Below are positions 9,108 to 20,835 of a stretch of 64,000 nucleotides of DNA, in pieces. Location of the stretch: the NCBI RefSeq assembly GCF_900094735.1, contig NZ_FMBM01000002.1, positions 620,001 to 684,000 on the forward strand, in the 5' to 3' direction. Each line of letters begins with the position of its first letter. Position 1 is the stretch's first letter. The stretch is from Saliniramus fredricksonii (GTDB taxonomy: Bacteria; Pseudomonadota; Alphaproteobacteria; Rhizobiales; Beijerinckiaceae). A program made the translations under genes and the position numbers. The notes beneath the pieces were generated by a model. That model saw only the letters and a program-made list of their open reading frames with translations, had not been told where the DNA came from and made no database searches.

Positions 9108-9554
9108 ATGGCGATGACCCAGTTGGTTTATTACAGCAAGAACACGCTCGATGCGGATGATCGCAGCCAGCTCGTAAACCTGCGTGAAATCCTGGAAATT
9201 GCACGCCGCAAGAACGGCGAGAATGGCGTGACCGGATACCTGATCTTCGACAAGGCCTATTTTCTGCAGATTCTCGAAGGGGATAAGGATGCCGTCGAGG
9301 AGACCTATCGCCGGATTGCCGGCGACCGGCGCCATGCCGACGTCACCCTGGTTGAGCAGCGTCCGATTGCGCAGCGGAATTTTTCCGACTGGAACATGGG
9401 CTCGGCCATGCGCAGCGTCGATCACGAGGAAATCTATCTCGCGCACGGCATTTCGGGTTCGATCGATCCGACCAAAATGACCGGCAGCAAGATCCTTTCG
9501 CTCGCCACCGATCTGCGCGACCTCGAAGCCCGCCGCAACCGTAGCGCGGCATAA
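9108..9554 (+). CDS. Short BLUF-domain blue-light photoreceptor
   Basis: This 148-residue protein is essentially a single BLUF domain, which binds FAD and switches on blue light. The photocycle residues are present: Tyr8 (in LVYYS), Asn36, Gln54 (in FLQILEG), and Trp95/Met97 (in FSDWNMG). The C-terminal 45 residues form the helical cap found in short BLUF proteins such as PixD, and there is no EAL, GGDEF or cyclase output domain. Output must therefore go through a partner protein. No partner is adjacent: the next gene is a minus-strand TRAP binding protein. Start 9108 has GGAG 7 bases upstream. Confidence 0.93.
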   Translation: MAMTQLVYYSKNTLDADDRSQLVNLREILEIARRKNGENGVTGYLIFDKAYFLQILEGDKDAVEETYRRIAGDRRHADVTLVEQRPIAQRNFSDWNMGSAMRSVDHEEIYLAHGISGSIDPTKMTGSKILSLATDLRDLEARRNRSAA

Positions 9555-9561
9555 TCGCCGC

Positions 9562-10800
9562 TCAGGGCTCCCCGCGCGAGCGTGCCATGAAGCTGTCGAA
9601 GGACAGTTCGGCCACCGGCCACCACAGCAGCGCGTCCGTGCGATAGGCCAGCATCGACCGATAGGCCCGTTCATACAGAGCGTCGCGGCGTGCGAGGGCG
9701 TCATGGACCCGCGTCGCCGCGGCGAGGCCAGCCTGCATGACCTCCTGCGGAAAATAGCGCAACTCGATCCCGGATATGACGAGGCGGCGCAATGCTGGGG
9801 CGGCGCGGTAATCGTAGCGGGCCAGCAGCCGCTGATGCGTCGCTTGCGCGGCCATGGTGATGATCGCGCGCCGGGCGGGCGCCATGGCCCGCCAGAGCTG
9901 CAGGTTGATCACCGCATGGAAATTCGCCGTGCCCTGCCAGAAGGCGGGGGCGTGATAGAAACGCGCCATGGTGTGGATGTCGAGCATCTCGTCATCCACC
10001 GGGCCGAAACCGCAAGCCGCCTCGATCTCGCCTTCCCGCAAGGCTTGTGCCGTATCCTCTGCGGGAATTGCTTGCGGCTCGGCGCCGAGTTCGCGCAAAA
10101 CCTGTGCGCCGATCCCGTCGATTCGGATGCGCAGGCCGGCGAGATCGTCCGGCCCGGTTATTTCGCGCGGATAGAACCCACCCATCGGCGTGCCCGCGCC
10201 GCCGCAGGGCAGGGCGATGCAGCCGTGCCGGGCGAGCGCTTCGTCGATGCTCTCGCGCCCCCCGCCCTGTTCCCACCACGCCTGATGCTGGCGCGCATTG
10301 AGGCCGAAGGGAGCGCCGCCCGCAAAGGCGAGGGCGGGCTCGCGCTCATGGAGGGAATCGAGCGGCATGTAGGCCATGTCGATGCGCCCGGAGCCGACGG
10401 CGTCGAGCAGGACCTCCGGCGTCGGCGCGACGGTGATGGCTTCGATCGCGCGCGTGCTGCTCTCCAGCGCGTCTTCCTCCCCGTCTTCCTGCCCGTCTTC
10501 CTGCCCATCTTGCGGCACGTTTCCCGCTGCGTCTGCCTCCGAGCCCTCGGATGCGCTGGCGGGGAGCCGTATGCGCCCGTCCGTCAGCGTAATCGCGATG
10601 GCGCCTTCGCTGGCCTCGGCGATGTCGGCTGCGAAACGTTCGGCGGCCTCGTAGGGCGTGGTCAGGATGCGCGGCAGGCCATAGGCCATGCGCAGGTTCA
10701 GCGCCTCGTCTGCCCGCGCCGCGCGCGCGCCCGGCAATGTCGCCGATGCGGCGATCAGGCCACCGGCTGTGAGAAAACGTCGTCTTGCGAGATCGGTCAT
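9562..10800 (-). CDS. Orphan TRAP-type substrate-binding protein (DctP family) with Tat-like signal
   Basis: This 412-residue periplasmic solute-binding protein of the TRAP dicarboxylate family begins MTDLARRRFLTAGG, a twin-arginine-type signal followed by a hydrophobic stretch and ARAARADEA. The body has the DctP fold pattern: AERFAADIAEASEGAIAITL, IDMAYMPLDSLHEREPALAF, DLAGLRIRIDGIGAQVLRELGAEPQAI. Residues about 83–115 are an unusual acidic insertion (repeated QEDG). No DctQ or DctM membrane subunits lie nearby, so the transporter partner is elsewhere or lost. An in-frame start at 10839 would spoil the signal peptide. Confidence 0.8.
   Translation of the reverse strand: MTDLARRRFLTAGGLIAASATLPGARAARADEALNLRMAYGLPRILTTPYEAAERFAADIAEASEGAIAITLTDGRIRLPASASEGSEADAAGNVPQDGQEDGQEDGEEDALESSTRAIEAITVAPTPEVLLDAVGSGRIDMAYMPLDSLHEREPALAFAGGAPFGLNARQHQAWWEQGGGRESIDEALARHGCIALPCGGAGTPMGGFYPREITGPDDLAGLRIRIDGIGAQVLRELGAEPQAIPAEDTAQALREGEIEAACGFGPVDDEMLDIHTMARFYHAPAFWQGTANFHAVINLQLWRAMAPARRAIITMAAQATHQRLLARYDYRAAPALRRLVISGIELRYFPQEVMQAGLAAATRVHDALARRDALYERAYRSMLAYRTDALLWWPVAELSFDSFMARSRGEP
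10470..10510. repeat. Short tandem repeat coding the acidic insertion
   Basis: About three and a half imperfect copies of a 12-base unit (CCGTCTTCCTGC on the plus strand) lie inside the TRAP binding-protein gene. On the coding strand they give repeated QEDG. The unit length keeps the frame, so copy number could change without breaking the protein. Confidence 0.7.
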
Positions 10801-10863
10801 CCTATACTGTCCCCCCGACAGGCCGAATCCCACCGGCAATCACACCCAGATTAGGCGAGCATC

Positions 10864-11874
10864 ATGAAGATTGCATCCCTCAAACAAGGCCGCGACGGAC
10901 GCCTCGTCGTCGTCTCCGATGATCTGACCCGGGCGACCGAGGCGAGCGGCATCGCCGCGACCATGCAGGCGGCGCTGGATGACTGGGACGCCGTCGCGCC
11001 GCATCTGCAGGATCTGGCCGGGCAACTGGAACGTGGAGCCATCCCCAGTTTCCGCTTTCACGAGCACGATTGCGCCGCGCCGCTGCCGCGTGCCTATCAG
11101 TGGGCGGATGGCTCGGCTTATGTCAATCACGTCGATCTCGTACGCCGCGCGCGCGGCGCCGCGATGCCGGAGAGTTTCTGGAGCGATCCGCTGATGTATC
11201 AGGGCGGATCCGACGGGTTTCTGGGCCCGCGCGATCCGATCCGCCTCGCCGACGAGGCCTGGGGGATCGATTTCGAGGGCGAGATCGCGGTCGTCACCGG
11301 CGATGTGCCGATGGGGGCGGGGCGCGAGGAATGCGCTGCCGCGATCCGGCTTGTCATGCTCGCAAACGATGTCTCGCTGCGCAATCTGATCCCGGGCGAG
11401 ATATCGAAGGGATTCGGCTTCTTCCACGCCAAGCCCGCGAGCGCCTTCTCGCCCGTGGCGGTGACGCCCGACAGTCTTGGCGATGCCTGGGATGGCGGGC
11501 GGCTCAACCTGCCGCTCGTGAGCATGCTCAACGGCCAGCTCTTCGGCAAGCCGGATGCCGGCACCGACATGACCTTCGATTTTCCCACCCTGATCGCCCA
11601 TGCCGCAGGCACCCGCGCGCTCGGTGCCGGTACGATCATCGGTTCGGGAACGGTCTCCAACCGCGATGCCGATGGCGGGCCCGGCCTGCCCGTTGCGGAA
11701 GGCGGCCTCGGCTATTCCTGCATCGCCGAACAACGCACCGTCGAGACCCTGCGCCACGGCGAGCCCCGCACGCCCTTCATGCGCTTCGGCGACAGGGTGC
11801 GCATCGAAATGAAGGACGCCAAGGGCCATTCGGTTTTCGGTGCGATCGAGCAGGTTGTGGAGCGGGCGGGGTGA
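10864..11874 (+). CDS. Fumarylacetoacetate hydrolase (FAH) family protein
   Basis: This 336-residue enzyme belongs to the FAH superfamily, whose members cleave C–C bonds in β-keto acids or act as hydratases or decarboxylases using a divalent metal. Signatures are WGIDFEGEIAVVTGDV, carrying the two metal-binding Glu residues, VMLANDVSLRN with the metal Asp, and TRALGAGTIIGSGTVSN. The N-terminal segment (MKIASLKQGRDGRLVVVSDD) matches the two-domain bacterial form close to fumarylacetoacetase. No tyrosine or homogentisate genes are adjacent, so the substrate is not established. It is divergent from the TRAP binding protein, with 63 bases between their starts. Confidence 0.85.
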   Translation: MKIASLKQGRDGRLVVVSDDLTRATEASGIAATMQAALDDWDAVAPHLQDLAGQLERGAIPSFRFHEHDCAAPLPRAYQWADGSAYVNHVDLVRRARGAAMPESFWSDPLMYQGGSDGFLGPRDPIRLADEAWGIDFEGEIAVVTGDVPMGAGREECAAAIRLVMLANDVSLRNLIPGEISKGFGFFHAKPASAFSPVAVTPDSLGDAWDGGRLNLPLVSMLNGQLFGKPDAGTDMTFDFPTLIAHAAGTRALGAGTIIGSGTVSNRDADGGPGLPVAEGGLGYSCIAEQRTVETLRHGEPRTPFMRFGDRVRIEMKDAKGHSVFGAIEQVVERAG

Positions 11875-12074
11875 GGGGGCTTCTCTCTGTTAATGATTCT
11901 GGAAACTGTGGAGTTATCCAGATGATCTCAGCGCCCCCTGTTCCGGACACTCCTGTGGATTGCAGCGCGATTCACCTTTGCAAGGAAATCATTTTTAATT
12001 TTTAGCATTTTAAAATTGTAAAATGGTGTAGCCTCATTGGAAGGTCGCTGTATCGACGATTTTAGGAGGGTGTT

Positions 12075-13787
12075 TTGGGGTATAGAACTCGCCCGATATC
12101 ATTTTGGATTCTGTGCTTTGCGCTGGCGCTGGTGCCGTTGCAGATGATTGCTGATCCATTGTTGGAGGGGGCGCTAGGTCTAGGTCTCAGGCTGCCTTTG
12201 ATTTTTAAATATCCACTATTGGCTATCGCTGTAGTTATTGTGTTTGGGTCAGTTTTTCTGCCGATGATTCTGGTGCCTTTATCTTTTTTAGGTATGATTA
12301 TTGAGGTATATTTGAAAAATGTTCGAAAGATATGGCTCTTGCCACCAGTAATAATGATTGGAGGTTATGCAGCTTTGTTTTTTGGAGAGTATTTTATTAT
12401 TTATTCACTCAGGGCCCAAAATGATTCGAATAACATGAATGTCCAAATTCCATTCGATATTAATGAAAATGATTTGGTGTTATATTCAGACAGTTCTTGG
12501 TTTGTTTTAAATACGGATATCCCTATTACGTATCATATGGCTGGCGATGACGAGTTGTTCATGGAATCGCGTAGATTGATTGAGAGGAAAGATTGCAATC
12601 ATATTAGGAATATAAATAAAAGAAGTCGCGATAAAGTGCGAATTGTTAATTTTAAAACCTACCTAGGAGGTGTTTATAGATATTATAAAAATTCGAATAT
12701 TACTGATAGTAATTTTTGTGTACTTATTTATAAGGAAAAATCTCAACGCCCATTATTCGAAATTAAAGTTGAAACGGATGAGAGGACGCATTGGTGGCTG
12801 AATTATAATTATATGGAAATCGAAGTCATCGCACCGGATGGTGAGCGATATATTTTTTCCGGTGGTTCAGCTAGGCCGGTAAAATTGTTCCCAACTTGGC
12901 GCGTTTCTTGTAGAAAAAACCGAAAAACGTTTATTGGTTCTTGTGAAGTATTTTTTCATCGTTCTACTTCACGATCGCTGTCGACTGGAGTGAGGCCACA
13001 CTCTTCAACTATGGCGCATGTCGCGCGTGCGATGGGCCTTGAGCTTGTTCGCCAGCAGGATAGGCGAGCACAAGATGTCAGTTCTATGTTGAAGCAGCTT
13101 ACTGCGATTGAGCGTGAAGAAGTTAAAGTGCAATTTGCTGCGTTAATGGATATCATAGCGCATCCACAACAACCAGTCGCAGATATGGACTTCAGTTTTC
13201 TGGTAAATAACGGCGATTTCATTGGAAAGAATTTCGATATCATAATCACGGGCTTGGAAGATGTCTTGCCTGATGTCGGGCCCGATGAAGATGAAGCTTT
13301 TCGCCGGATGGCTCTATTTGTAGATATGATTCATTCCGCTCCGACCGATACCTTCGAAAAATATGGTGACAGAATTGTTGCGTTATATGATAAGGTAGAT
13401 ATACCAAATAGGTATCTCTGGGATCGTCGATTAATCACGAAACTTGGGTTTATTGGGCCAGAGGCATTGCCAGTGATCCTCGGCGCTTCACCCTTATCTG
13501 ATAAAGAAAAATTTCTCGCACTTTGCCGTGTCGGCGCATCGGGGCGATCAATCAGCGAGCCTGTCTTATTGGAAATGTGGGAAGACATAATGTCTCGTAC
13601 TGGGACGGGAACAAGAATCCAACCGATCACGATAGCGATGAAACGTATTGGGATACCGGTTCCGACCGTCCCGGAAGATCACGTCCACAAAAAGCGTATA
13701 GTCGAGGCGAAGGAGCGCTTCAGCGATATCACGCCACAATCGCCGACTGAGATGTGCGACATGAACTGGCACAGGCGACGAAGGTAG
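12075..13787 (+). CDS. Large AT-rich membrane protein of unknown function
   Basis: This 570-residue protein starts at a TTG with a strong Shine-Dalgarno sequence (AGGAGGG at 12064–12070). Residues about 8–28, 45–78 and 87–112 are hydrophobic and give three or four membrane helices. The remaining 450 residues are soluble, with an aromatic β-rich middle (residues about 120–300) and a helical C-terminal half. I recognise no family or catalytic motif. The first two thirds are strongly AT-rich and the last part approaches the local base composition. It stands alone between the FAH gene and scpB. The 200 bases upstream are AT-rich and look like its promoter region. Confidence 0.7.
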   Translation: MGYRTRPISFWILCFALALVPLQMIADPLLEGALGLGLRLPLIFKYPLLAIAVVIVFGSVFLPMILVPLSFLGMIIEVYLKNVRKIWLLPPVIMIGGYAALFFGEYFIIYSLRAQNDSNNMNVQIPFDINENDLVLYSDSSWFVLNTDIPITYHMAGDDELFMESRRLIERKDCNHIRNINKRSRDKVRIVNFKTYLGGVYRYYKNSNITDSNFCVLIYKEKSQRPLFEIKVETDERTHWWLNYNYMEIEVIAPDGERYIFSGGSARPVKLFPTWRVSCRKNRKTFIGSCEVFFHRSTSRSLSTGVRPHSSTMAHVARAMGLELVRQQDRRAQDVSSMLKQLTAIEREEVKVQFAALMDIIAHPQQPVADMDFSFLVNNGDFIGKNFDIIITGLEDVLPDVGPDEDEAFRRMALFVDMIHSAPTDTFEKYGDRIVALYDKVDIPNRYLWDRRLITKLGFIGPEALPVILGASPLSDKEKFLALCRVGASGRSISEPVLLEMWEDIMSRTGTGTRIQPITIAMKRIGIPVPTVPEDHVHKKRIVEAKERFSDITPQSPTEMCDMNWHRRRR

Positions 13788-13841
13788 TATGCATTGCTCG
13801 CCCGCCCCATCGCACAACCTTGCAGCAGCAACCCCTTACGC

Positions 13842-14627
13842 TCAGGCTGAACCCCCGCGCCCGTCCCGCGTATCCTCCTCGTCCTCACCTTCTCCCTCGT
13901 CCCCCTCGTCATCGCCCCCCTCATCGTCATCCCCCTCGATCGGGAGCGGCATGAACAGGTCGCTGTCGTCGAGGGGGTCCTCGTCTTCGCGCAGGGATTC
14001 GGCGTCGGAGGGGGAGGGGATGCTCATGCCGGGCGGGATGCGGCCTTCGATGAAGCCGGCGCCCTTGAGTTCTTCGAGGCCGGGCAGGTCGTCGATCTGT
14101 TCCAGACCGAAATGATCGAGGAAATTCGGTGTCGTGCCATAGGTGACCGGGCGGCCTGGTGAGCGGCGGCGCCCGCGCAGGCGCACCCAGCCGGTCTCGA
14201 TCAGGGTGTCGAGCGTGCCCTTCGAGGTTGAGACGCCACGAATCTCCTCGATCTCGGCGCGGGTGACGGGCTGGTGATAGGCGATGATGGCCAGCGTCTC
14301 CATCGCCGCGCGCGAGAGCTTGCGCGGCTCCTGCACCTCGCGCACCAGCACGTCGGAGAGATCATGCGCGGTGCGCAATGCCCAGCGCCCGGCGATACAC
14401 ACGCAATTCACGCCGCGCCCGGAATAGGCACGCACCATCTCCTCCATCACCTTCTCGACGGAGACACCCGCCGGCAGGCGCGCCGCGATCTCATCTTCCG
14501 CGAGCGGTTCGGCGGAGGCGAAGAGCAGGGCCTCGGCGATGCGCACCCCCTCGAGCAGATCGCGCGCCTGCGCGAGTTCCGCATGGAGGCGTTCGGCGAT
14601 GGCGAGCATGTTGCCGTCCTTGCTCAT
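13842..14627 (-). CDS. scpB: Segregation and condensation protein B
   Basis: ScpB is the winged-helix subunit that joins ScpA and SMC in the condensin complex that organises and segregates the chromosome. The 261-residue protein has the typical core: EALLFASAEPLAEDEIAARL, LSRAAMETLAIIAYHQPVTR, AEIEEIRGVSTSKGTLDTLI, and WVRLRGRRRSPGRPVTYGTT. The last about 35 residues form an acidic Asp/Glu/Gly tail. Its start overlaps the scpA stop by 4 bases (ATGA), which implies translational coupling. In many Rhizobiales tatABC follow scpB; here the next gene is an AT-rich ORF on the other strand. Confidence 0.95.
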   Translation of the reverse strand: MSKDGNMLAIAERLHAELAQARDLLEGVRIAEALLFASAEPLAEDEIAARLPAGVSVEKVMEEMVRAYSGRGVNCVCIAGRWALRTAHDLSDVLVREVQEPRKLSRAAMETLAIIAYHQPVTRAEIEEIRGVSTSKGTLDTLIETGWVRLRGRRRSPGRPVTYGTTPNFLDHFGLEQIDDLPGLEELKGAGFIEGRIPPGMSIPSPSDAESLREDEDPLDDSDLFMPLPIEGDDDEGGDDEGDEGEGEDEEDTRDGRGGSA

Positions 14628-15466
14628 GATCCGGTCGCCTCTCCTTTGGAGGGCGTGGGTGGCCCGATATCTGGCTTGCCGCTGCCGGGGCGCACCCAGA
14701 GCGAGCCGAAAGCCTCGTCCTGGCGCAGGTTGAGCCGTCCCTCACGTACCATTTCGAGCGTTGCCGAGAGTGCCGAAGCCAGTACCGTGGCGCGCTGGCC
14801 GGGGCTGGCGATGTAATCGGTCAGATAGCTGTCGAGAACGATCCAGTCCGACCCGACATCATGACCAAGCAGCCGCTCCAGCGCCTCGCGCGCTTCGGCC
14901 AGCGTCCAGACCGTGCGGCGTTTCATCGTGACCCGCGACGACATCTGCTTCTGGCGCTCGCGGGCATAGGCCGAGAGCAGATCGTAGAGTGTGGCGTCCC
15001 AGAGCGGCCTGTGGCGCACGCGGACCGGTTCCGGCGCGCCGCGCGTGTGGAAATCGCGGCCCAGACGCGGGCGCTCTTCCAGCATCTTCGCCGCCTTGCG
15101 GATCGTCTCGAGCCGCTGCAGCCGCAATTGCAGCGCGGTGGCGAGATCGTCGGCGGAGGGCTCCTCGCCCTTCGGCGGCTCTGGCAGGAGCAGCCGCGAT
15201 TTCAGATAGGCGAGCCAGGCCGCCATGACGAGATAATCGGCGGCGAGTTCGAGGCGCAGCTTGCGCAATTCCTCGATGAAGACGAGATATTGTTCGGCGA
15301 GGGCGAGGATCGAGATCTTCGTCAGATCGACCTTCTGACGCCGGGCGAGTTCAAGCAGCAGATCGAGCGGGCCCTCGAAACCGTCGACATCGACGACGAG
15401 CGCATCCGTATCCGGCGCGGCCTCGCGCCGGGGACGTCCCTCCTCGAATGCGATGATCTCGGCCAT
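14624..15466 (-). CDS. scpA: Segregation and condensation protein A
   Basis: ScpA is the kleisin that bridges the SMC head domains in bacterial condensin. The 280-residue protein shows the family start VDVDGFEGPLDLLLELARRQ, then KVDLTKISILALAEQYLVFI and YLVMAAWLAYLKSRLLLPEP. Its C-terminal winged helix lies around ATVLASALSATLEMVREGRL. It is encoded between nagZ (55-base gap) and scpB (4-base overlap) in a conserved alphaproteobacterial run. Confidence 0.95.
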   Translation of the reverse strand: MAEIIAFEEGRPRREAAPDTDALVVDVDGFEGPLDLLLELARRQKVDLTKISILALAEQYLVFIEELRKLRLELAADYLVMAAWLAYLKSRLLLPEPPKGEEPSADDLATALQLRLQRLETIRKAAKMLEERPRLGRDFHTRGAPEPVRVRHRPLWDATLYDLLSAYARERQKQMSSRVTMKRRTVWTLAEAREALERLLGHDVGSDWIVLDSYLTDYIASPGQRATVLASALSATLEMVREGRLNLRQDEAFGSLWVRPGSGKPDIGPPTPSKGEATGS

Positions 15467-15520
15467 GCCACCTCGTGCGAATCGCCCCCGCGCCTTGTCG
15501 CGCGGTGCAGAATCACCCGA

Positions 15521-16534
15521 TCAGCCCGTCCCGGCAAGCAAAGCATCGCGCCGCGCGCGCGCATCCACAGGATCGAAATCCTCGACGGGGGCCTTGCGCA
15601 GCGTGAGCGCGGCATCCGCACGCCGCGCGGCCTCACCGGCGAGCGCCGGCGTCTCGCGCGCGACTTCCTGCATCTCGGTGAAATCCCCCGAACAATGCAG
15701 CGCGATATCGCAACCCGCCGCAAACAGCCCGCGCATGCGTTCGCGGAAATCGCCGGCGAGCGCGTGCATGCCGACATCATCGCTCATCAGCAGCCCGTCG
15801 AAGCCGATCTCGCCCCGGATTATCTCGCTGATGATCACCTGCGAGAGCGTGGCGCAGTTCTCCGGGTCGAGCGCGGTATAAACGACATGCGCCGTCATCG
15901 CCATCGGCAGATGCGAAAGCGCCTTGAAGGGTGCGAAATCGGTTGCCGCAAGCGTCTCCCGGTCGGTCTCGACGACCGGCAGAGCGCGGTGGCTGTCAAC
16001 GCCGGCGCGGCCATGGCCGGGTATGTGCTTGATCACGGGCAGGACGCCACCCGCCATCAGCCCCCGCGCCGCCGCACCGCCGAGCGCACCGACGATCTGC
16101 GGTTCATGCCCGTAGGCGCGGTCGCCGATCACGTCATGGGCGCCGGGGACGGGAATGTCGAGGCAGGGCAGGCAATCGACGTCGATGCCGAGATCGCGCA
16201 ATTCATGCGCGATCAGCCGTGCCCCGAGCGCCACGGCGGCAATCTGCTGCGCGGGATCCTTGATGGCCTCGCCATAGCTGGCAGCGGGCGGATGGTCGAG
16301 CCAGTGCGGCGGACGCAGCCGGCGCACGCGCCCGCCTTCCTGATCGATCAGGACCGGCGCATCATGGCCGGCAGCCTCGCGCATCGCAGCGCAGAGCGCG
16401 CGGACCTGATCGGGATCGATGATATTGCGCGCAAACAGGATAAAGCCGAAAGGGCGCGTCTCGCGGAAGAAGGCGACCTCGTCCGGCGTGAGTTCGGGGC
16501 CCGAACATCCGTAGATCACAGCGGACAGGGTCAT
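15521..16534 (-). CDS. nagZ: β-N-acetylhexosaminidase of cell-wall recycling
   Basis: NagZ removes N-acetylglucosamine from anhydromuropeptides during peptidoglycan recycling in the cytoplasm. This 337-residue glycoside hydrolase family 3 protein has VLIDQEGGRVRRLRPPHW, the catalytic loop KHIPGHGRAGVDSH with the Asp-His pair, and LLMSDDVGMHALAG with the nucleophile Asp. Start 16534 (MTLSAVIYGCSG) has GGA about 8 bases upstream. The longer frame to 16618 runs into the 3' end of the SPOR gene and is not supported. Confidence 0.95.
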   Translation of the reverse strand: MTLSAVIYGCSGPELTPDEVAFFRETRPFGFILFARNIIDPDQVRALCAAMREAAGHDAPVLIDQEGGRVRRLRPPHWLDHPPAASYGEAIKDPAQQIAAVALGARLIAHELRDLGIDVDCLPCLDIPVPGAHDVIGDRAYGHEPQIVGALGGAAARGLMAGGVLPVIKHIPGHGRAGVDSHRALPVVETDRETLAATDFAPFKALSHLPMAMTAHVVYTALDPENCATLSQVIISEIIRGEIGFDGLLMSDDVGMHALAGDFRERMRGLFAAGCDIALHCSGDFTEMQEVARETPALAGEAARRADAALTLRKAPVEDFDPVDARARRDALLAGTG

Positions 16535-16596
16535 GCAGAGTTTCCGTGGAGGGTCTCGGGGGAGGCGGCCCGGCTGGTCACCGGGCCGCCTGATCA

Positions 16597-18603
<2,007 letters not shown>

Positions 18604-18730
18604 GTTCGGCCGGGCCCCTCGTCCCTCGCAGGCGGCGTGCCGCCTTCACCTTCGCCGGCGGTGCCGACGGTGCGCGGCGGGGAGAGGATATCGTCGGGCC
18701 GATGATCCACCCGCTCTCGCGGGAGCCCCG

Positions 18731-20497
18731 CTAGCGCATCTCGTCGGGCGCCGCGACGCCCAGAATACGAAGACCCGAGGCGATCACGCAACGGATTGCG
18801 TATGCCAGAGCGAGTCTTTCCAGGCTCGACTCTTCATCGCTTTGGTTAACAAAGCGTAAGTGTGTGGAATCTTTGCCCTTCGCCCAGAACTGATGCAACA
18901 AACTGGCGATTTCATGGACGAAGAACGCGATCCGGTGCGGCTCGTGCGCTTTTGCGGCGGCTTCGACGATGCGCGGATATTGCGCGATCCGCCGCAACAG
19001 CTCCAGCTCCGCCGGGTCGATCGCCGTCTGCGAGGCCGCCGCGCGGGTCGCGAGGTTCTCGGGGGACAGATCCGCCTGCGGAAACGCCTCCGCTGCCTGC
19101 CGCGCGACCGAGTGGCAGCGCGCATGGGCGTATTGCACGTAGAAGACCGGGTTGTCCTTCGATTGCTCGCGCACCTTCACCAGATCGAAATCGAGTGGCG
19201 CATCATTCTTGCGGTAGAGCATCATGAAGCGCACAGCGTCGGAGCCGACCTCGTCGACCACCTCACGCAGCGTGACGAACTCGCCGGAGCGCTTCGACAT
19301 CTTCACCTGTTCGCCGTCGCGCAGCAGCCGCACCATCTGGCACAGCTTGACGTCGAGCGCGCCTTCGCCCCGGGTGATGGCCTTCACCGCCGCCTGCATG
19401 CGCTTGACATAGCCGCCGTGATCGGCGCCCCAGACATCGATCATCACCGGAAAACCGCGCTCGAACTTGGAGCGATGATACGCGATATCGGCGGCGAAAT
19501 AGGTGTAGGAGCCATCGGATTTGAGCAGCGGGCGGTCGACATCATCACCGAATTCCGTGGCGCGGAAAAGCGTCTGTTCCCGGTCCTCCCAATCCTCGTC
19601 CGGCGCGCCCTTGGGGCGGGGGAGACGGCCTTCGTAGATCAGGTCGCGTGCGCGCAGATCGGCGATGGTGGCGGCCACCGCATCGGTGCCGCCCGCCATG
19701 AGCGAGCGCTCGGAGAAGAACACGTCGTGGCGAATGTCGAGCGCGGCGAGATCGTCGCGGATCATCGCCATCATCGCCTCGATCGCCGCATCGCGCACGA
19801 CCGGCAGCCATTCGGCTTCCGTATGATCATGCAGCCCGGGCCCGTAGGTCTGCGCCAGCTGCTGGCCGACACCGACGAGATAATCGCCCGGATAGAGCCC
19901 TTCCGGGATCTCGCCGATCTCCTCGCCGAGCGCCTCGCGGTAGCGCAGGAAGGCGGAGCGGGCGAGCACGTCGACCTGCGCGCCGGCATCGTTGATGTAA
20001 TATTCGCGCGAAACGTCATGCCCGGCGAAGGCGAGCAGCGCGCAAAGCGCGTCGCCGAAGACCGCGCCGCGCCCGTGGCCGACATGCATCGGGCCGGTGG
20101 GATTGGCGGAGACGTATTCGACATTGACCGGGCGCGTATCCTGGCCAGTGCCGCGCCCGTACTCCTCGCCAAGCAGGATCACCGCACGCAGCATGTCGCG
20201 ATAGATCGCCGGATCGAGCCGCAGATTGATGAAGCCGGGCCCGGCCACCTCCGCCGCCACGATACGCGGATCGCTCGCCAGATCGGCAGCGATCTTTTCC
20301 GCCAGCGCGCGCGGATTGGTGCCCGCCGGCTTGGCCAGCACCATCGCCGCATTGGTGGCGAGATCGCCATGGGCGGGATCGCGCGGCGGCTCGACGACGG
20401 CGCGGGAAATATCCAGATCCCCCGGCAGATCCCCCGCCTGCTGCAGATTCCGCAGCGCCTGCGCCACGCGCTCCTCGAAAGTCGCAAACAGATTCAT
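18731..20497 (-). CDS. argS: Arginyl-tRNA synthetase
   Basis: ArgS charges tRNA-Arg with arginine. The 588-residue class I enzyme has the HIGH-like motif in [18 protein letters not shown] and the KMSKS-like motif in [11 protein letters not shown]. It also has the N-terminal additional domain ([11 protein letters not shown]) and a C-terminal anticodon-binding helical domain ending near [12 protein letters not shown]. Start 20497 ([11 protein letters not shown]) matches the family; the frame to 20593 adds 32 basic residues without similarity. It is upstream of the SPOR gene (127-base gap) in the same direction. Confidence 0.96.
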   Translation of the reverse strand: MNLFATFEERVAQALRNLQQAGDLPGDLDISRAVVEPPRDPAHGDLATNAAMVLAKPAGTNPRALAEKIAADLASDPRIVAAEVAGPGFINLRLDPAIYRDMLRAVILLGEEYGRGTGQDTRPVNVEYVSANPTGPMHVGHGRGAVFGDALCALLAFAGHDVSREYYINDAGAQVDVLARSAFLRYREALGEEIGEIPEGLYPGDYLVGVGQQLAQTYGPGLHDHTEAEWLPVVRDAAIEAMMAMIRDDLAALDIRHDVFFSERSLMAGGTDAVAATIADLRARDLIYEGRLPRPKGAPDEDWEDREQTLFRATEFGDDVDRPLLKSDGSYTYFAADIAYHRSKFERGFPVMIDVWGADHGGYVKRMQAAVKAITRGEGALDVKLCQMVRLLRDGEQVKMSKRSGEFVTLREVVDEVGSDAVRFMMLYRKNDAPLDFDLVKVREQSKDNPVFYVQYAHARCHSVARQAAEAFPQADLSPENLATRAAASQTAIDPAELELLRRIAQYPRIVEAAAKAHEPHRIAFFVHEIASLLHQFWAKGKDSTHLRFVNQSDEESSLERLALAYAIRCVIASGLRILGVAAPDEMR

Positions 20498-20835
20498 CTC
20501 ACGCCCGTCTCGATTTTGTCGACGCCCGCCTGGCGCGACGCCGGATGCGCGCAGCCACCCCGCGCGCCGATTGATACCGCGCGGTCTTGTCACGAGATGC
20601 CGGTTTCTTCAAGCGCCGGGGGCGGATGCAGGGCTTAAATCGCGTGCGGGGAGCGGCGTGTCGGGTGGCGTGAGCCCGGTTTCGACAATCGGCAACGCCG
20701 TTCATCTGCATCGCCGCCGCTCCCCACCCCCCATTCCTTCCCCGCCAGGAGGGGCATCCGGTCATGCCGAGCGCTCAATCCAGCGCGATCTCCCCTCTCC
20801 CGGGAGAGGGGTTTCCATGAAGCAAAATCCGCTCT
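20498..20835. other. Gene-free stretch with a 20-bp perfect palindrome
   Basis: I see no gene in this interval. It contains a perfect 20-base palindrome at 20792–20811 (CCCCTCTCCC followed by its complement), preceded by CAGCGCGATCT. The same CAGCGCGATCTCCCCTCTCC string recurs at about 23600, so this is a dispersed intergenic repeat family. The left part is the leader of argS. Confidence 0.7.
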
